Positions 1 to 9,343 of a stretch of DNA of 64,000 bases are shown piece after piece. This stretch comes from Gilliamella sp. WF3-4 (GTDB lineage Bacteria; Pseudomonadota; Gammaproteobacteria; Enterobacterales; Orbaceae), in assembly GCF_001690275.1 (NCBI RefSeq), contig NZ_LZGW01000017.1:248001-312000 (forward strand). Reading direction: 5' to 3'. Positions within the stretch are counted from its first letter, which is position 1. Each line of letters begins with the position of its first letter. Both the position numbers and the translations under genes were made by a program. The notes beneath the pieces were generated by a model. That model had not been told where the DNA came from and did no database searches. It worked only from the letters and a program-made list of their open reading frames with translations.

Positions 1-1
1 G

Positions 2-499
2 GTGTTACTTGGGATATTTTTATTTTTGCGCCGTGTCTTTAGGCCGAAAGATCAATTGTTAGGTGTTGATGCAAGTGGTCGAATTCATTCAATAAGCCAA
101 GGTGTTAAACCAATCAATAATACTCTGATTTATCGATTTAACTCTCCACTAACTTATTTTAATATTGCCTATTTTAAACGGAGAATTATTAGTTATATTG
201 ATGAAGCAAAAGAGCCAATAAACTATGTGATTGTTGATGCAATTCCTTGTTTTACTTATAAAGACGTGAGTGTGTTGTCAGGAATTGATGAATTAGTAAG
301 ATCCTTAAAAGTAAGAAACACCATGTTAATCTTATCCGGTCGGCGTAAAACACTCAAAAATTGGTTTAAACAAATGAATATTAAGCTTGATAACGATCAT
401 ATTGATTTTGCTTATGATCTTTATTTTGCTGTGAGATTAGTGCAAAGTAAAGAGCATATGGATAATAAAATTGATGATGAATATGAAAAGTTATCGTAA
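2..499 (+). CDS. SulP-family anion transporter, C-terminal STAS part (cut by window start)
   Basis: The reading frame is open from the window edge, so this is only the 3' end of a longer gene. It shows one hydrophobic end of a membrane segment (LLGIFLFLRR) and then a soluble domain. The stretch around LIYRFNSPLTYFNIAYFKRRI (roughly residues 42-62 here) matches the first strand and helix of a STAS domain as found behind the membrane domain of SulP sulfate/bicarbonate/dicarboxylate permeases. The hydrophobic strand YVIVDAIPCFTYKDVS corresponds to the STAS core, although the usual Asp-Ser-Ser is replaced. The acidic tail is low complexity. The substrate cannot be told from this part. The GTG at position 2 should not be taken as the real start. 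Confidence 0.72.
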   Translation: MLLGIFLFLRRVFRPKDQLLGVDASGRIHSISQGVKPINNTLIYRFNSPLTYFNIAYFKRRIISYIDEAKEPINYVIVDAIPCFTYKDVSVLSGIDELVRSLKVRNTMLILSGRRKTLKNWFKQMNIKLDNDHIDFAYDLYFAVRLVQSKEHMDNKIDDEYEKLS

Positions 500-571
500 T
501 CAATGATAAGAACCTAGCAATTTTTTATTATCTAAGATCCCTTTATTTCAATGTATAAAACAATATTAATA

Positions 572-601
572 TAGACAAATCACTACAAATTTAAGTAGAA
601 T
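572..601 (+). promoter_or_regulatory. Candidate sigma70 promoter for rpoZ-spoT-recG
   Basis: TAGACA (572-577) and TAGAAT (596-601) are separated by 18 bases and lie about 50 bases upstream of rpoZ. Each hexamer has one mismatch to consensus. It is the best-placed promoter in the 150-base gap, but this AT-rich DNA gives chance matches easily. Confidence 0.4.
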
Positions 602-649
602 ATCAGATCTTTCAAATGAAGCATTTTAGTAAACAATTTAGAGGTAAAA

Positions 650-940
650 ATGGCACGTGTAACTGTTCAAGATGCAGTAGAAAAAATTGGTAATCGCTTT
701 GATCTCGTTATTGTAGCAGCAAGACGCGCTCGTCAATTACAAGTTGAAAATAAATCACCGCTTGTTCCAGAAGAAAACGACAAAGAAACGGTTGTTGCTT
801 TACGCGAAATTGAAGAAGGGCTTGTTAATAAACAAATTCTTGATATTGCTGATTTCCAAGCGCGTCAAGATGAAGAAGCAGAAGCACGTGCAACACTTCA
901 TGAGTCGATTCTTCTCGAAAACACACCATCATACGAATAA
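650..940 (+). CDS. rpoZ: RNA polymerase omega subunit
   Basis: This is the small omega subunit, which helps fold and assemble the beta' subunit of RNA polymerase. The N-terminus [20 protein letters not shown] and the following AARRARQLQ helix are the family signature. At 96 residues it is slightly longer than the E. coli protein (91). An AGAGGT ribosome site lies 5 bases before the ATG. It is the first gene of an rpoZ-spoT-recG unit, with spoT starting 18 bases downstream. The trmH gene that sits between spoT and recG in E. coli is absent here. Confidence 0.97.
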   Translation: MARVTVQDAVEKIGNRFDLVIVAARRARQLQVENKSPLVPEENDKETVVALREIEEGLVNKQILDIADFQARQDEEAEARATLHESILLENTPSYE

Positions 941-958
941 GCTTTACAGGAATTGCTT

Positions 959-3067
959 ATGCAATATTTTGATAGCTTAAAAGAGGTTGTAGCATCTTAT
1001 CTTCCTGCTAAAAAAGTAGAATTGATACAAGATGCTTATCTTTTTGCTAAAAATGCACATGAAGGGCAATTCCGATGTAGTGGTGAGCCTTACATCATCC
1101 ACCCGGTTGCAGTTGCAACAAATTTAGCCGAGATGCGGCTTGATTATGAAACAATTATTGCCGCACTTTTACACGACACCATCGAAGACACCCCCGTCAC
1201 ATTTCAAGATATTACAATCAAATTTGGTCAACATGTTGCCATTTTAGTTGAGGGCGTGTCGAAATTAGACAAATTAAAATTTCGTAATAGACAAGAGGCT
1301 CAAGCTGAAAATTTTCGGAAAATGGTGCTTGCCATGACCGAAGATGTGCGCGTTATTTTAATTAAGCTTGCTGATCGCACCCATAACATGCGTACACTTG
1401 GTGCTTTAAGACCAGAAAAACGCCGTCGCATTGCCAAAGAGACTTTAGAAATTTATGCCCCTTTAGCTCATCGTTTGGGCATTAATCATATTAAAACAGA
1501 GCTTGAGATTTTGAGCTTTACTGCAATGCATCCAAATCGTGCCCAAGTGATTGAAAAAGTAATTAAAACGGCGCGAAATACACGAAAAGAGCTTATACAA
1601 CAAATTTTGTCTGAAATACGTAACCGGTTATTAGATGCTCATATTGACGCGGAAGTTACTGGTATCGAAAAAAATATTTATGCGATTTATCAAAAGATGA
1701 AATTGCGTGAGCAGCAATTTCATTCCATTATGGATATTTATACGTTTAGAATTGTAGTAAAGGACGTTGATGCTTGTTATCGCGCTCTTGGGTTAGTGCA
1801 TAATCTTTATAAGCCACGACTTAATCGTTTTAAAGACTATATTGCGATCCCCAAAGCGAATGGTTATCAGTCGTTACATTCATCATTAATTGGACCTCAT
1901 GGAACACCTGTTGAAGTACAAATCCGCACTGAAGATATGGATCAAATGGCTGAAATGGGTGTTGCTGCGCATTGGGCATATAACGAAACCGATGAAATGA
2001 ACAATACTACCACGCAAATTAAAGCTCAGCGTTGGATGCAAAGTTTATTAGAATTACAACAAAGTGTGGGTAACTCTTTCGAATTTATCGAAAATGTAAA
2101 GTCTGATCTGTTTCCTAAAGAAATTTACGTTTTTACCCCTAAAGGGCGTATTGTTCAGCTACCTGAAGGTGCAACAGCAGTTGATCTTGCCTATGCAGTC
2201 CATTCTGATATTGGTTATCAGTGCATTGGTGCAATTGTTGATCGTAAACCTTATCCTTTATCGCAACCATTAAGTAGTGGTCAAACCGTTGAAATTATTA
2301 CTTCATCAGAAGGGCGACCTAATGCTAATTGGTTAAGCTTTGTAGTTAGTGCTAAAGCGAAGTCTCGAATTCGTCATGCGCTTAGAACACTTAAACGTGA
2401 AGATGCAATTAAATTGGGACGGCGTTTGCTCGATCTTTCGTTAGTTAAATCTGGCGGTATTAGTGAGTTATCATCAAGCCAAAAAGCTCGTGCAGCTGAG
2501 TTAGCTAAATTGCCAACTTTTGATGATGTTTTGTCCGAAATTGGGCTAGGCAATATTATGAGCCATTTTATAGCTAAAGGATTAGAACATAAATCGCTAT
2601 TACAAAATAAAACAGAACCCAATAAAACACTAGTTATCACGGGTAGTGAAGGCGTTTTGGTTACGTTTTCTAAATGTTGCCATCCTATTCCAAACGATCC
2701 TATCGTGGGACATGTCAGCCCAGAAAAGGGGCTGATAGTGCATCACGAATCTTGCCGAAATATTTCAGACTATCAAAATAATCCAGAAAAATATATTCCG
2801 CTTAAATGGGCGCCAGATATTTCTCAACGCTTTGTTGTTGAAATTTGGGTTGATATTTTAAATGTTCAAGGCGCTTTAGCGAATCTCCTTTCAATTATTA
2901 ATGGTGAAAATACCCACTTGCAGTGGTTAAATACCGAAGAAAAAGACAGACAAATTTATACCATCATTTTGCAAATAGAAGTGAAAAACACTCAGCAACT
3001 TAATGAATTAATGCGGAAAATATCGCTACAGCCCGATGTAGTGAGCGTGACACGAAATATAAATTAG
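959..3067 (+). CDS. spoT: Bifunctional (p)ppGpp synthase/hydrolase SpoT
   Basis: SpoT makes and chiefly degrades the stringent-response alarmone (p)ppGpp. The order is HD hydrolase domain with intact HDxxED (His72-Asp73, Glu76-Asp77), synthetase-type domain (RFKDYIAIPKANGYQSLH and EVQIRTEDMDQMAEMG), TGS domain near residues 390-450, and C-terminal ACT domain from about 630. I chose the ATG at 959 over the TTG at 953: it has AGG 8 bases upstream and gives 702 residues, the same length as E. coli SpoT. The HD residues are those that RelA has lost, so this is SpoT and not RelA. The recG ATG follows the stop after 5 bases, so the two are co-transcribed. Confidence 0.97.
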   Translation: MQYFDSLKEVVASYLPAKKVELIQDAYLFAKNAHEGQFRCSGEPYIIHPVAVATNLAEMRLDYETIIAALLHDTIEDTPVTFQDITIKFGQHVAILVEGVSKLDKLKFRNRQEAQAENFRKMVLAMTEDVRVILIKLADRTHNMRTLGALRPEKRRRIAKETLEIYAPLAHRLGINHIKTELEILSFTAMHPNRAQVIEKVIKTARNTRKELIQQILSEIRNRLLDAHIDAEVTGIEKNIYAIYQKMKLREQQFHSIMDIYTFRIVVKDVDACYRALGLVHNLYKPRLNRFKDYIAIPKANGYQSLHSSLIGPHGTPVEVQIRTEDMDQMAEMGVAAHWAYNETDEMNNTTTQIKAQRWMQSLLELQQSVGNSFEFIENVKSDLFPKEIYVFTPKGRIVQLPEGATAVDLAYAVHSDIGYQCIGAIVDRKPYPLSQPLSSGQTVEIITSSEGRPNANWLSFVVSAKAKSRIRHALRTLKREDAIKLGRRLLDLSLVKSGGISELSSSQKARAAELAKLPTFDDVLSEIGLGNIMSHFIAKGLEHKSLLQNKTEPNKTLVITGSEGVLVTFSKCCHPIPNDPIVGHVSPEKGLIVHHESCRNISDYQNNPEKYIPLKWAPDISQRFVVEIWVDILNVQGALANLLSIINGENTHLQWLNTEEKDRQIYTIILQIEVKNTQQLNELMRKISLQPDVVSVTRNIN

Positions 3068-3072
3068 TCATT

Positions 3073-5166
3073 ATGATAAAGCGATTTTTTGATCATTTGC
3101 CGTTGATAAAATTAACGGGGATTGGTGCAAGTTTAGAAAAAAAATTTAATACATTAGGTATTTATACCGTCAAAGATCTGTTATTGCATTTTCCTTTACG
3201 TTACGAAGATCGTACGTCGTCTTGTTCCATTGGTGATGCGGTTATTGGTGAGTTCACTACAATTGAAGGCGCTATAATCAAAAGTGAAGTTGCCTTTAAG
3301 CGTCGACAAATGTTAATTTGCTATATTCAAGATGATTCAGGCATTGCCGTATTAAGATTCATGCATTTTACACCCAGCATGAAAGCTTCGTTGATTAAAG
3401 GAAAATGGGTGAGTGCGTATGGCGAGATAAAACGTGGCAAAAATTATATTGAAATTATCCATCCACAATTTAAATTTAAAGCCAATGGAAACGAGTCATC
3501 AGTCAGGTTAGATGATACTCAAGAAAAATATACACCTATTTATTCAACGACCTATGGACTATCTCAAGCATTGATTCGACGGTCAATCATGGCAGCACTT
3601 TTGTTGTTAAAAAATAATCCACCTAATGAAATTTTACCAGCAAAGCTAGCATGCCACTTTTTGCCAGTATTGGATTCTTTAAATATTGTACATAACCCGC
3701 CTATTGATACTCATATTGAACAATTAATGTCGGGCGAACACCCTGCTATTAAACGATTTATTTTTGAAGAATTGATTGCTTATCATTTAAGTATGTTGAT
3801 GCTAAAAAAGCATAATCAAAAACAGCAAGCACATCTGTTTTCTCCAAATCAATGTTTGATTAAACCGTTTTTATCATCATTGCCTTTTACACCCACTTGT
3901 GCTCAGCAACGTGTTGTGCAAGAGATTTATCAAGACATGGCAAAACCAGTACCTATGATGCGATTAATTCAGGGGGATGTTGGTTCAGGCAAAACATTAG
4001 TTGCTGCATTAGCTGCATTAAATGCTATTGAAAATGGTTGTCAGGTAGTATTAATGGCGCCGACAGAAATATTAGCAGAGCAACATTATAACAATTTTAG
4101 TACTTGGTTTGCACCGTTGGGGATTAGTGTTGATCTGTTGTCGGGGCGATTAACGGCTAAACATAAACGACAGTGTTATGAACGTATTCAAAATGGTGAC
4201 AGCACGTTATTAATTGGTACTCATGCGGTGTTTGTTGATAAAGTAGAGTTTAACTCGTTAGGATTAGTCATTATTGATGAACAGCATCGCTTTGGTGTAA
4301 ACCAACGTCTAAGCTTGTGGGAAAAAGGTATTAAAGATAATTTCTTCCCTCATCAATTAATTATGACCGCAACACCTATTCCTCGAACACTAGCAATGAC
4401 CGTTTATGCTGATTTAGATGTTTCAGTCATTGATGAATTACCACCAGGGCGAACACCAATTACTACGGTAGTAATACCGAATACTCGTCGAGATGAAATT
4501 ATTGAACGGGTAAACCAAGCTTGTTTAGCAAATCGCCAAGTTTATTGGGTGTGTACTTTAGTTGAAGAGTCCGAAACACTTGATGCGCAAGCGGCCGAAA
4601 TGCTGGTTACCGAATTACAAGCCCGTTTACCCCATTTAAGTATTGCGTTAGTGCATGGCAAAATGAAATCGGATTTAAAACAATCAGTCATGCAAGATTT
4701 TAAAGCTGGGAACATCCAATTACTTGTTGCAACAACAGTTATTGAGGTTGGTGTTGATGTGCCTAATGCGAGCTTAATGATCATTGAAAATGCTGAACGA
4801 TTGGGTTTAGCTCAATTGCATCAATTACGTGGACGAGTTGGGCGAGGATCAGCCGTATCGCATTGTGTATTGATGTATCAAGCCCCCCTAAGTAAAGTTG
4901 CTCAAGCACGCATGAAGGTGATGCGTGAAAGTAATGATGGTTTTGTTATTGCACAAAAAGATCTTGAACTTCGTGGTAGTGGCGAAATCTTAGGTACCCG
5001 GCAAATGGGTATCGCTAATTTTAAGGTTGTTGATTTGGTTCGTGATCAACATTTGATTAGCCAAGTGCAACAAGCCTCTTACGACATTCAAAAGAACTAC
5101 CCACAAAGTGCCACTCAACTAATTGATTGCTGGCTGCCAGATCGTGAAAGATACATTAATGTTTAA
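3073..5166 (+). CDS. recG: ATP-dependent DNA helicase RecG
   Basis: RecG is a monomeric superfamily-2 translocase that regresses stalled replication forks and branch-migrates recombination intermediates. An N-terminal wedge (OB) domain is followed by Walker A GDVGSGKT (about residues 299-306), the DEQH box in VIIDEQHRFG (about 400), motif III TATPIPRT, and the C-terminal RGRVGRG and TRQMG segments. The length of 697 aa is normal (E. coli 693). It follows spoT by five bases and ends the unit. A stem-loop region separates it from the convergent ulaG. Confidence 0.97.
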   Translation: MIKRFFDHLPLIKLTGIGASLEKKFNTLGIYTVKDLLLHFPLRYEDRTSSCSIGDAVIGEFTTIEGAIIKSEVAFKRRQMLICYIQDDSGIAVLRFMHFTPSMKASLIKGKWVSAYGEIKRGKNYIEIIHPQFKFKANGNESSVRLDDTQEKYTPIYSTTYGLSQALIRRSIMAALLLLKNNPPNEILPAKLACHFLPVLDSLNIVHNPPIDTHIEQLMSGEHPAIKRFIFEELIAYHLSMLMLKKHNQKQQAHLFSPNQCLIKPFLSSLPFTPTCAQQRVVQEIYQDMAKPVPMMRLIQGDVGSGKTLVAALAALNAIENGCQVVLMAPTEILAEQHYNNFSTWFAPLGISVDLLSGRLTAKHKRQCYERIQNGDSTLLIGTHAVFVDKVEFNSLGLVIIDEQHRFGVNQRLSLWEKGIKDNFFPHQLIMTATPIPRTLAMTVYADLDVSVIDELPPGRTPITTVVIPNTRRDEIIERVNQACLANRQVYWVCTLVEESETLDAQAAEMLVTELQARLPHLSIALVHGKMKSDLKQSVMQDFKAGNIQLLVATTVIEVGVDVPNASLMIIENAERLGLAQLHQLRGRVGRGSAVSHCVLMYQAPLSKVAQARMKVMRESNDGFVIAQKDLELRGSGEILGTRQMGIANFKVVDLVRDQHLISQVQQASYDIQKNYPQSATQLIDCWLPDRERYINV

Positions 5167-5187
5167 TTAATTGGGGTAAAGAGATTG

Positions 5188-5249
5188 ATGTGTGGACGGT
5201 AGAAAGTGTTGTTTGAATCAGTCCACACATTGAAGCCTAATAGAGGCTT
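5188..5249. terminator. Two stem-loops between convergent recG and ulaG
   Basis: A perfect 10-bp inverted repeat, ATGTGTGGAC (5188-5197) with GTCCACACAT (5221-5230), is followed by a second hairpin, AAGCCT (5233-5238) with AGGCTT (5244-5249) and a five-base loop. They fill the space between two convergent genes, where a bidirectional terminator is expected. Neither has a clean T-tract, so the terminator role is inferred from position. Confidence 0.5.
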
Positions 5250-5267
5250 AATAATTATATTAGCCAA

Positions 5268-6335
5268 TTATAAGAATGATCGATACGGCAATTCTGGTTC
5301 ATCGGTAAAAATATCTCTAAAGCCACGGTAATGCTGATAGTGCATTTTATGTTTATCGGTTGGATAAGTGTATCTACCGCCAACTTGCCAGAAGAAAGGT
5401 GTAAATTGATAATCAAGACGATCTTTCTTCATTTGCCATAATACTTCAATTTCGCGTGGGTCACTTTGGAAGTTTGCCCAAATATCATGATGGAAAGGGA
5501 TCACAACTTGAGTATTAAGCGATTCAGCAGCACGTAAAATATCGGCTGATGTCATTTTATCGGTCACTCCTCGTGGGTTTTCACCGTAAGATAGCAATGC
5601 CACGTCAATTTTGTAGTCATTGCCATGTTTGGCATAATAGTTAGAATAGTGGGAATCACCCGAGTGGTACAATGAACCTCCTGATGTCTCAAATAGATAA
5701 TTAACTGCTCTATCATTCATGCCATCTAAAATAGATTTATCGGTAGATGAAACGCCTTTTGGCAAAGTAACTAACGATGTTCTATCAAAAGAATCTAATA
5801 CGCGAATTGTAATATCACCAACCTCAATCGTTTCCCCCACTTTGGCAACAATACAACGATCATCTGGCACGCCCCAGCTTTTCCACAATTCTACACAAGC
5901 TTTCGGGCCAATAAATTTTACTTTTGGTGAACAGTTTTGAATAACTGCTGCAGCAACATTGACATCAATATGATCGGCATGATCATGAGTTGCCATCACT
6001 GCATCGATTTCTTTAATTGCAAAAGGATCAAGAACAAATGGGCTAGTTCTTAAGTTTGGTTGCAATTCACGAACTCCGCCCATTCGCATCATTTGATGCT
6101 GTTTGTTCATTAATGGATTTGCGTGAGTTTTTTTACCAGTACCACACCAAAAATCAACAGAAATATTGGTATTACCCGCTGATTTTAGCCAAATCCCCGT
6201 ACAAGCAAGCCACCACATAGTAAATGTATTGGGTTTGACCTCGGTTGTTTCGATCTCCTCATTAAGCCACGTTCCCCATTCAGGAAATGTATTTAATATC
6301 CACGATTCACGGCTAATTTCATTTACTTTACTCAT
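5268..6335 (-). CDS. ulaG: L-ascorbate-6-phosphate lactonase UlaG
   Basis: UlaG is a metallo-beta-lactamase-fold lactonase that opens L-ascorbate 6-phosphate to 3-keto-L-gulonate 6-phosphate, the first step after PTS uptake of vitamin C. The metal motif HDHADH is at residues 117-122 ([11 protein letters not shown]), and a later His sits in [13 protein letters not shown]. The length of 355 aa matches E. coli UlaG (354). It lies directly downstream of ulaR on the minus strand with only 26 bases between them and an AAGGA ribosome site, so ulaR and ulaG form a two-gene unit divergent from the transporter operon. Confidence 0.97.
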   Translation of the reverse strand: MSKVNEISRESWILNTFPEWGTWLNEEIETTEVKPNTFTMWWLACTGIWLKSAGNTNISVDFWCGTGKKTHANPLMNKQHQMMRMGGVRELQPNLRTSPFVLDPFAIKEIDAVMATHDHADHIDVNVAAAVIQNCSPKVKFIGPKACVELWKSWGVPDDRCIVAKVGETIEVGDITIRVLDSFDRTSLVTLPKGVSSTDKSILDGMNDRAVNYLFETSGGSLYHSGDSHYSNYYAKHGNDYKIDVALLSYGENPRGVTDKMTSADILRAAESLNTQVVIPFHHDIWANFQSDPREIEVLWQMKKDRLDYQFTPFFWQVGGRYTYPTDKHKMHYQHYRGFRDIFTDEPELPYRSFL

Positions 6336-6361
6336 ACTCTGTTCCTTCTACAATTTTATTG

Positions 6362-7123
6362 TTAAACTAAAATAACCTCAACGCCTTGCTCCTTAATGCA
6401 TTCAATTACGTCCTTATTAGCTTGTTTTCCTGTAATTAAAATATCTATTTTATTAACAGGGCAAAAAAGCATGCCTGAATTGGCTTTGGTATCAATTTTG
6501 GAGCTATCAACTACAACAACTAATTTCTCGGTTTTTTCCAATATTTGTTGTTCAGCTACAGCGCCTAATATTTCGTTTTTATAAAGACCTGTTGGTGTTA
6601 ATGTTTTACCACTGGTAAACATCCACTTGCCAGCATAAGAATCGGTTATGTTAGCAATAGGATTAAGAATAATATTTTGTGTTTTGTTATATAATCCTCC
6701 CATAATGATGACATTTTCATGATCATGCTCAATTAAGTAACAAGCTAATGGAAAATAATTAGTAATAATTGAAACATTTTTACCACACAATTCACGGCCA
6801 AGTAAAAAAGCCGTAGAACCGCAATTTATAACAATATTTTCGTCACTGTTGCATAATTGTGCAGCTCGAATTGCAATACGGGCTTTTTCGTGATAATGAT
6901 CGGTATTATTACTATCAATCGGTGCCCAAATTGGTTTTATTTCTTCTAATCGCATAATACCATTGCGGACTTTTTTAACGCGCCCTTCCTGATCTAGCTT
7001 AGTAATATCGCGCCTTGCTGTTGCTGGTGATATAGCAAATTTTGCGATTAATTCGGACACTCTAACCATACCTTTTTCGTTTACTAACGCTACTATTTCA
7101 TTATGTCGTGCAATTTCGTTCAT
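6362..7123 (-). CDS. ulaR: DeoR-family repressor of ascorbate genes UlaR
   Basis: This is a DeoR/GlpR-type regulator. A winged helix-turn-helix occupies residues 1-57 (VRVSELIAKFAISPATARRDITKLDQEGRV), and a sugar-phosphate sensing domain follows with the family segments NCGSTAFLLG and VVVDSSKID. In E. coli UlaR represses both ula transcripts until L-ascorbate 6-phosphate appears. Its position between ulaG and ulaA supports the same role here. A TTGACA-type promoter lies upstream, and one TGATT-N5-TGATT motif overlaps the expected transcription start, which suggests autoregulation. Confidence 0.95.
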   Translation of the reverse strand: MNEIARHNEIVALVNEKGMVRVSELIAKFAISPATARRDITKLDQEGRVKKVRNGIMRLEEIKPIWAPIDSNNTDHYHEKARIAIRAAQLCNSDENIVINCGSTAFLLGRELCGKNVSIITNYFPLACYLIEHDHENVIIMGGLYNKTQNIILNPIANITDSYAGKWMFTSGKTLTPTGLYKNEILGAVAEQQILEKTEKLVVVVDSSKIDTKANSGMLFCPVNKIDILITGKQANKDVIECIKEQGVEVILV

Positions 7124-7142
7124 TTTTTCTTACATTTCATTG

Positions 7143-7157
7143 TGATTAAATATGATT
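7143..7157 (+). promoter_or_regulatory. Candidate UlaR operator, ulaR side
   Basis: TGATT (7143-7147), AAATA, TGATT (7153-7157) is a direct repeat with a 10-base period. The same TGATT-N5-TGATT unit occurs twice more near the ulaA promoter. Here it overlaps the expected start point of the ulaR transcript. UlaR binding is inference. Confidence 0.5.
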
Positions 7158-7162
7158 ATTTT

Positions 7163-7191
7163 ATCGTAATTTTTATTTGTATTGTTGTCAA
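7163..7191 (-). promoter_or_regulatory. ulaR-ulaG promoter
   Basis: Read on the minus strand, TTGACA (7191-7186) is followed 17 bases later by TACGAT (7168-7163). The -35 is perfect, the spacing is ideal, and the -10 has two mismatches. It lies about 40 bases upstream of the ulaR start codon. Confidence 0.6.
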
Positions 7192-7281
7192 TTGCTATAA
7201 TTTTATTTATTAATACTAATATTTTTTAATTAATTGATAATAATAATTTTAATTTTTTTTGTCTTTATATTTTATTTAAGT

Positions 7282-7297
7282 TGTGATGCTGATCACA
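7282..7297. promoter_or_regulatory. CRP-cAMP binding site
   Basis: TGTGATGCTGATCACA is a perfect TGTGA-N6-TCACA CRP box, preceded by AAGT and followed by TATG. It sits in the divergent ulaR/ulaA control region. E. coli ula transcription is CRP-dependent, so catabolite control is expected here too. Its centre is about 90 bases from the ulaR -35 and about 95 from the ulaA -10. Confidence 0.85.
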
Positions 7298-7340
7298 TAT
7301 GAAATTATAGTTTGTTGAGAAAAGTGATCCTTGTCAAAAC

Positions 7341-7375
7341 AATCATAAATAATCATTGAATGATTTATTTTGATT
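7341..7375. promoter_or_regulatory. Candidate UlaR operator pair, ulaA side
   Basis: Two TGATT-N5-TGATT units face each other as a 17+1+17 imperfect palindrome. One reads on the minus strand across 7341-7355 and the other on the plus strand across 7361-7375. A TATAAC -10-like hexamer (7382-7387) lies directly downstream, so a bound protein would cover the -35 region of the ulaA promoter. The shared motif with 7143-7157 argues for the same regulator, most simply UlaR. Confidence 0.55.
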
Positions 7376-7417
7376 GTGGAATATAACAAGTGTTTTTAAT
7401 GAGCGATGATAAATAAA

Positions 7418-7452
7418 GTAAAGTAATCAGCGGTTCCATTCATTTACTTTAC
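7418..7452 (+). repeat. Inverted repeat in ulaA leader
   Basis: GTAAAGTAA (7418-7426) and TTACTTTAC (7444-7452) form a perfect 9-bp inverted repeat with a 17-base loop, about 100 bases upstream of the ulaA start. It may form a leader hairpin or a second protein site. The rest of the 430-base ulaR-ulaA gap shows only AT-rich DNA plus the CRP site, promoters and operators listed separately. Confidence 0.45.
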
Positions 7453-7553
7453 GGATTATAAGAAACTTGATGAAAGGCAATTAAATGAAACTCAATATCA
7501 GAGGTGAGTGTTGTTTGAGCAGTAAAAATGTCAATAACCGATGAGAGGAACAT

Positions 7554-9320
7554 ATGGAAGTAATTTATAACGTATTTTATATTTTTTATAGTCAAGTGAT
7601 GACAAAAGCACCTTTGTTACTTGGCTTGGTGACAATGCTTGGTTATTGTCTATTACGTAAAGATATAACCACTGTGCTAAAAGGCACGATTAAGACCATT
7701 GTTGGATTTATGTTATTACAGGTTGGATCTGGTGTTTTGGTATCAACATTCAAACCTGTTATTGCTAAATTGGCACAGTACCATGGCATTAAAGGCTCTA
7801 TCATTGATACTTATGCATCAATGGTCGCCGTCGAAACGGGTATGGGCGAATACTATTCATGGGTTGGCTATTCTGTTTTGCTTGCATTAGCGATTAATAT
7901 TATTTTGGTGGTATTTCGACGTTTAACCGGAATTCGAACCATTATGTTAACTGGTCATATTATGTTCCAACAGGTTGGTTTAATTGCGCTGTTTTATTTC
8001 CTTTTTGGTTACAGCATGTGGGAAACGATCATCTATTCGGCCATTATCACTGCGCTTTATTGGGGAATATTTTCGAATATGATGTTTAAGCCGACCGAGG
8101 CTGTTACTGGGGGAGCTGGGTTTTCAATAGGCCACCAACAACAATTCGGTTCTTGGATTGCGGTTAAGTTAGCGCCAAAATTGGGGGATAAAAACGATAC
8201 AGTTGATAATCTAAAGTTGCCAAAATGGTTGCATATCTTTCATGATAGTATTGCCGCAACTACAATTGTGATGACAATTTTCTTTGGTATTATCTTGCTG
8301 TCATTTGGGTTAGATAATTTACAAACAATGGCAGGATCCACCCATTGGACCATTTACATCTTTGAAACAGGGCTTAAATTTGCCGTCGCAATTCAAGTTA
8401 TTGTTGGTGGGGTGCGTATGTTTGTTGCTGAATTGTCCGAAGCTTTCAAAGGTATTTCAGAAAAGCTAATTCCAAATGCGGTATTAGCTATTGACTGTGC
8501 GGCAATTTATGCTTTTTCACCTAATGCGATGGTGTTTGGTTTTATTTGGGGGGCTTTAGGGCAATTCTTAGCGATTGCATTATTACTCATCTTTAAATCG
8601 CCAATTATGATTATTCCTGGCTTTATACCAATGTTTTTTTCGAATGCAACCATTGGTGTATTTGCCAACCATTTTGGTGGTTGGAAAGCCGTAATGAAGA
8701 TCTGTTTTGCCATGGGAATGATAGAGGTATTAGGCTCTGCTTGGGTAATTCATATCTTTGCTCAAAATGGTACGCCGATTGACTCATGGATGGGAATGGC
8801 CGATTGGGCGATTTTATTTCCACCGATTTTACAGGCTTTATCTATTTCACACTTGTTTATCTATGTTCTTATTGTTCTAGCCCTGATTTATATGTTTTTT
8901 GCTGCTAAACAGCTTCGCCAAGAAGAGGCTATTTCTACAAATCAGCCTGAAATCAACGATAAAAACCAAGATGTCAATGAATCAGTACTTGAAAAAATGG
9001 ATGAAGTCGCCGTGAGTGAAGGTCGCCCAATTCGTATCTTGGCAGTATGTGGGAGTGGTCAAGGCTCTTCAATGATGATGAAAATGAAGATTGCTAATTA
9101 TTTAAATAAAAAAGGCATCCCAAACGAAATGGATTCTTGTGCTGTGACTGATTATAAATCACGTTTACCCAATGTCGATATCATTGTTGCATCTAAACAT
9201 CTTATTCATGAAATTGAGGTGAATGAAGGTCAACATGCGTTAGGCGTACAAAATATGTTAAATCCACAAACTTTTGGCGATGAGCTGATAAAGTTGATTG
9301 AACAAGTCTTTTCTAAATGA
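7554..9320 (+). CDS. ulaA: Ascorbate PTS permease, fused IIC-IIB (UlaA-UlaB)
   Basis: This protein takes up L-ascorbate and phosphorylates it. Residues 1 to about 455 are the multi-spanning EIIC permease corresponding to UlaA (E. coli 465 aa). An acidic, Asn/Gln-rich linker follows, and from about residue 490 a complete EIIB domain corresponds to UlaB (E. coli 101 aa), with the phosphorylated cysteine at Cys499 in [10 protein letters not shown]. In E. coli these are two separate proteins. Here one reading frame covers both with no stop between them. The GAGAGGA ribosome site precedes the ATG. The next gene (ulaC) supplies the EIIA domain, so the whole EII complex is encoded by two genes. Confidence 0.95.
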   Translation: MEVIYNVFYIFYSQVMTKAPLLLGLVTMLGYCLLRKDITTVLKGTIKTIVGFMLLQVGSGVLVSTFKPVIAKLAQYHGIKGSIIDTYASMVAVETGMGEYYSWVGYSVLLALAINIILVVFRRLTGIRTIMLTGHIMFQQVGLIALFYFLFGYSMWETIIYSAIITALYWGIFSNMMFKPTEAVTGGAGFSIGHQQQFGSWIAVKLAPKLGDKNDTVDNLKLPKWLHIFHDSIAATTIVMTIFFGIILLSFGLDNLQTMAGSTHWTIYIFETGLKFAVAIQVIVGGVRMFVAELSEAFKGISEKLIPNAVLAIDCAAIYAFSPNAMVFGFIWGALGQFLAIALLLIFKSPIMIIPGFIPMFFSNATIGVFANHFGGWKAVMKICFAMGMIEVLGSAWVIHIFAQNGTPIDSWMGMADWAILFPPILQALSISHLFIYVLIVLALIYMFFAAKQLRQEEAISTNQPEINDKNQDVNESVLEKMDEVAVSEGRPIRILAVCGSGQGSSMMMKMKIANYLNKKGIPNEMDSCAVTDYKSRLPNVDIIVASKHLIHEIEVNEGQHALGVQNMLNPQTFGDELIKLIEQVFSK

Positions 9321-9343
9321 TCTTCAATACTAAGGAGTGCACC

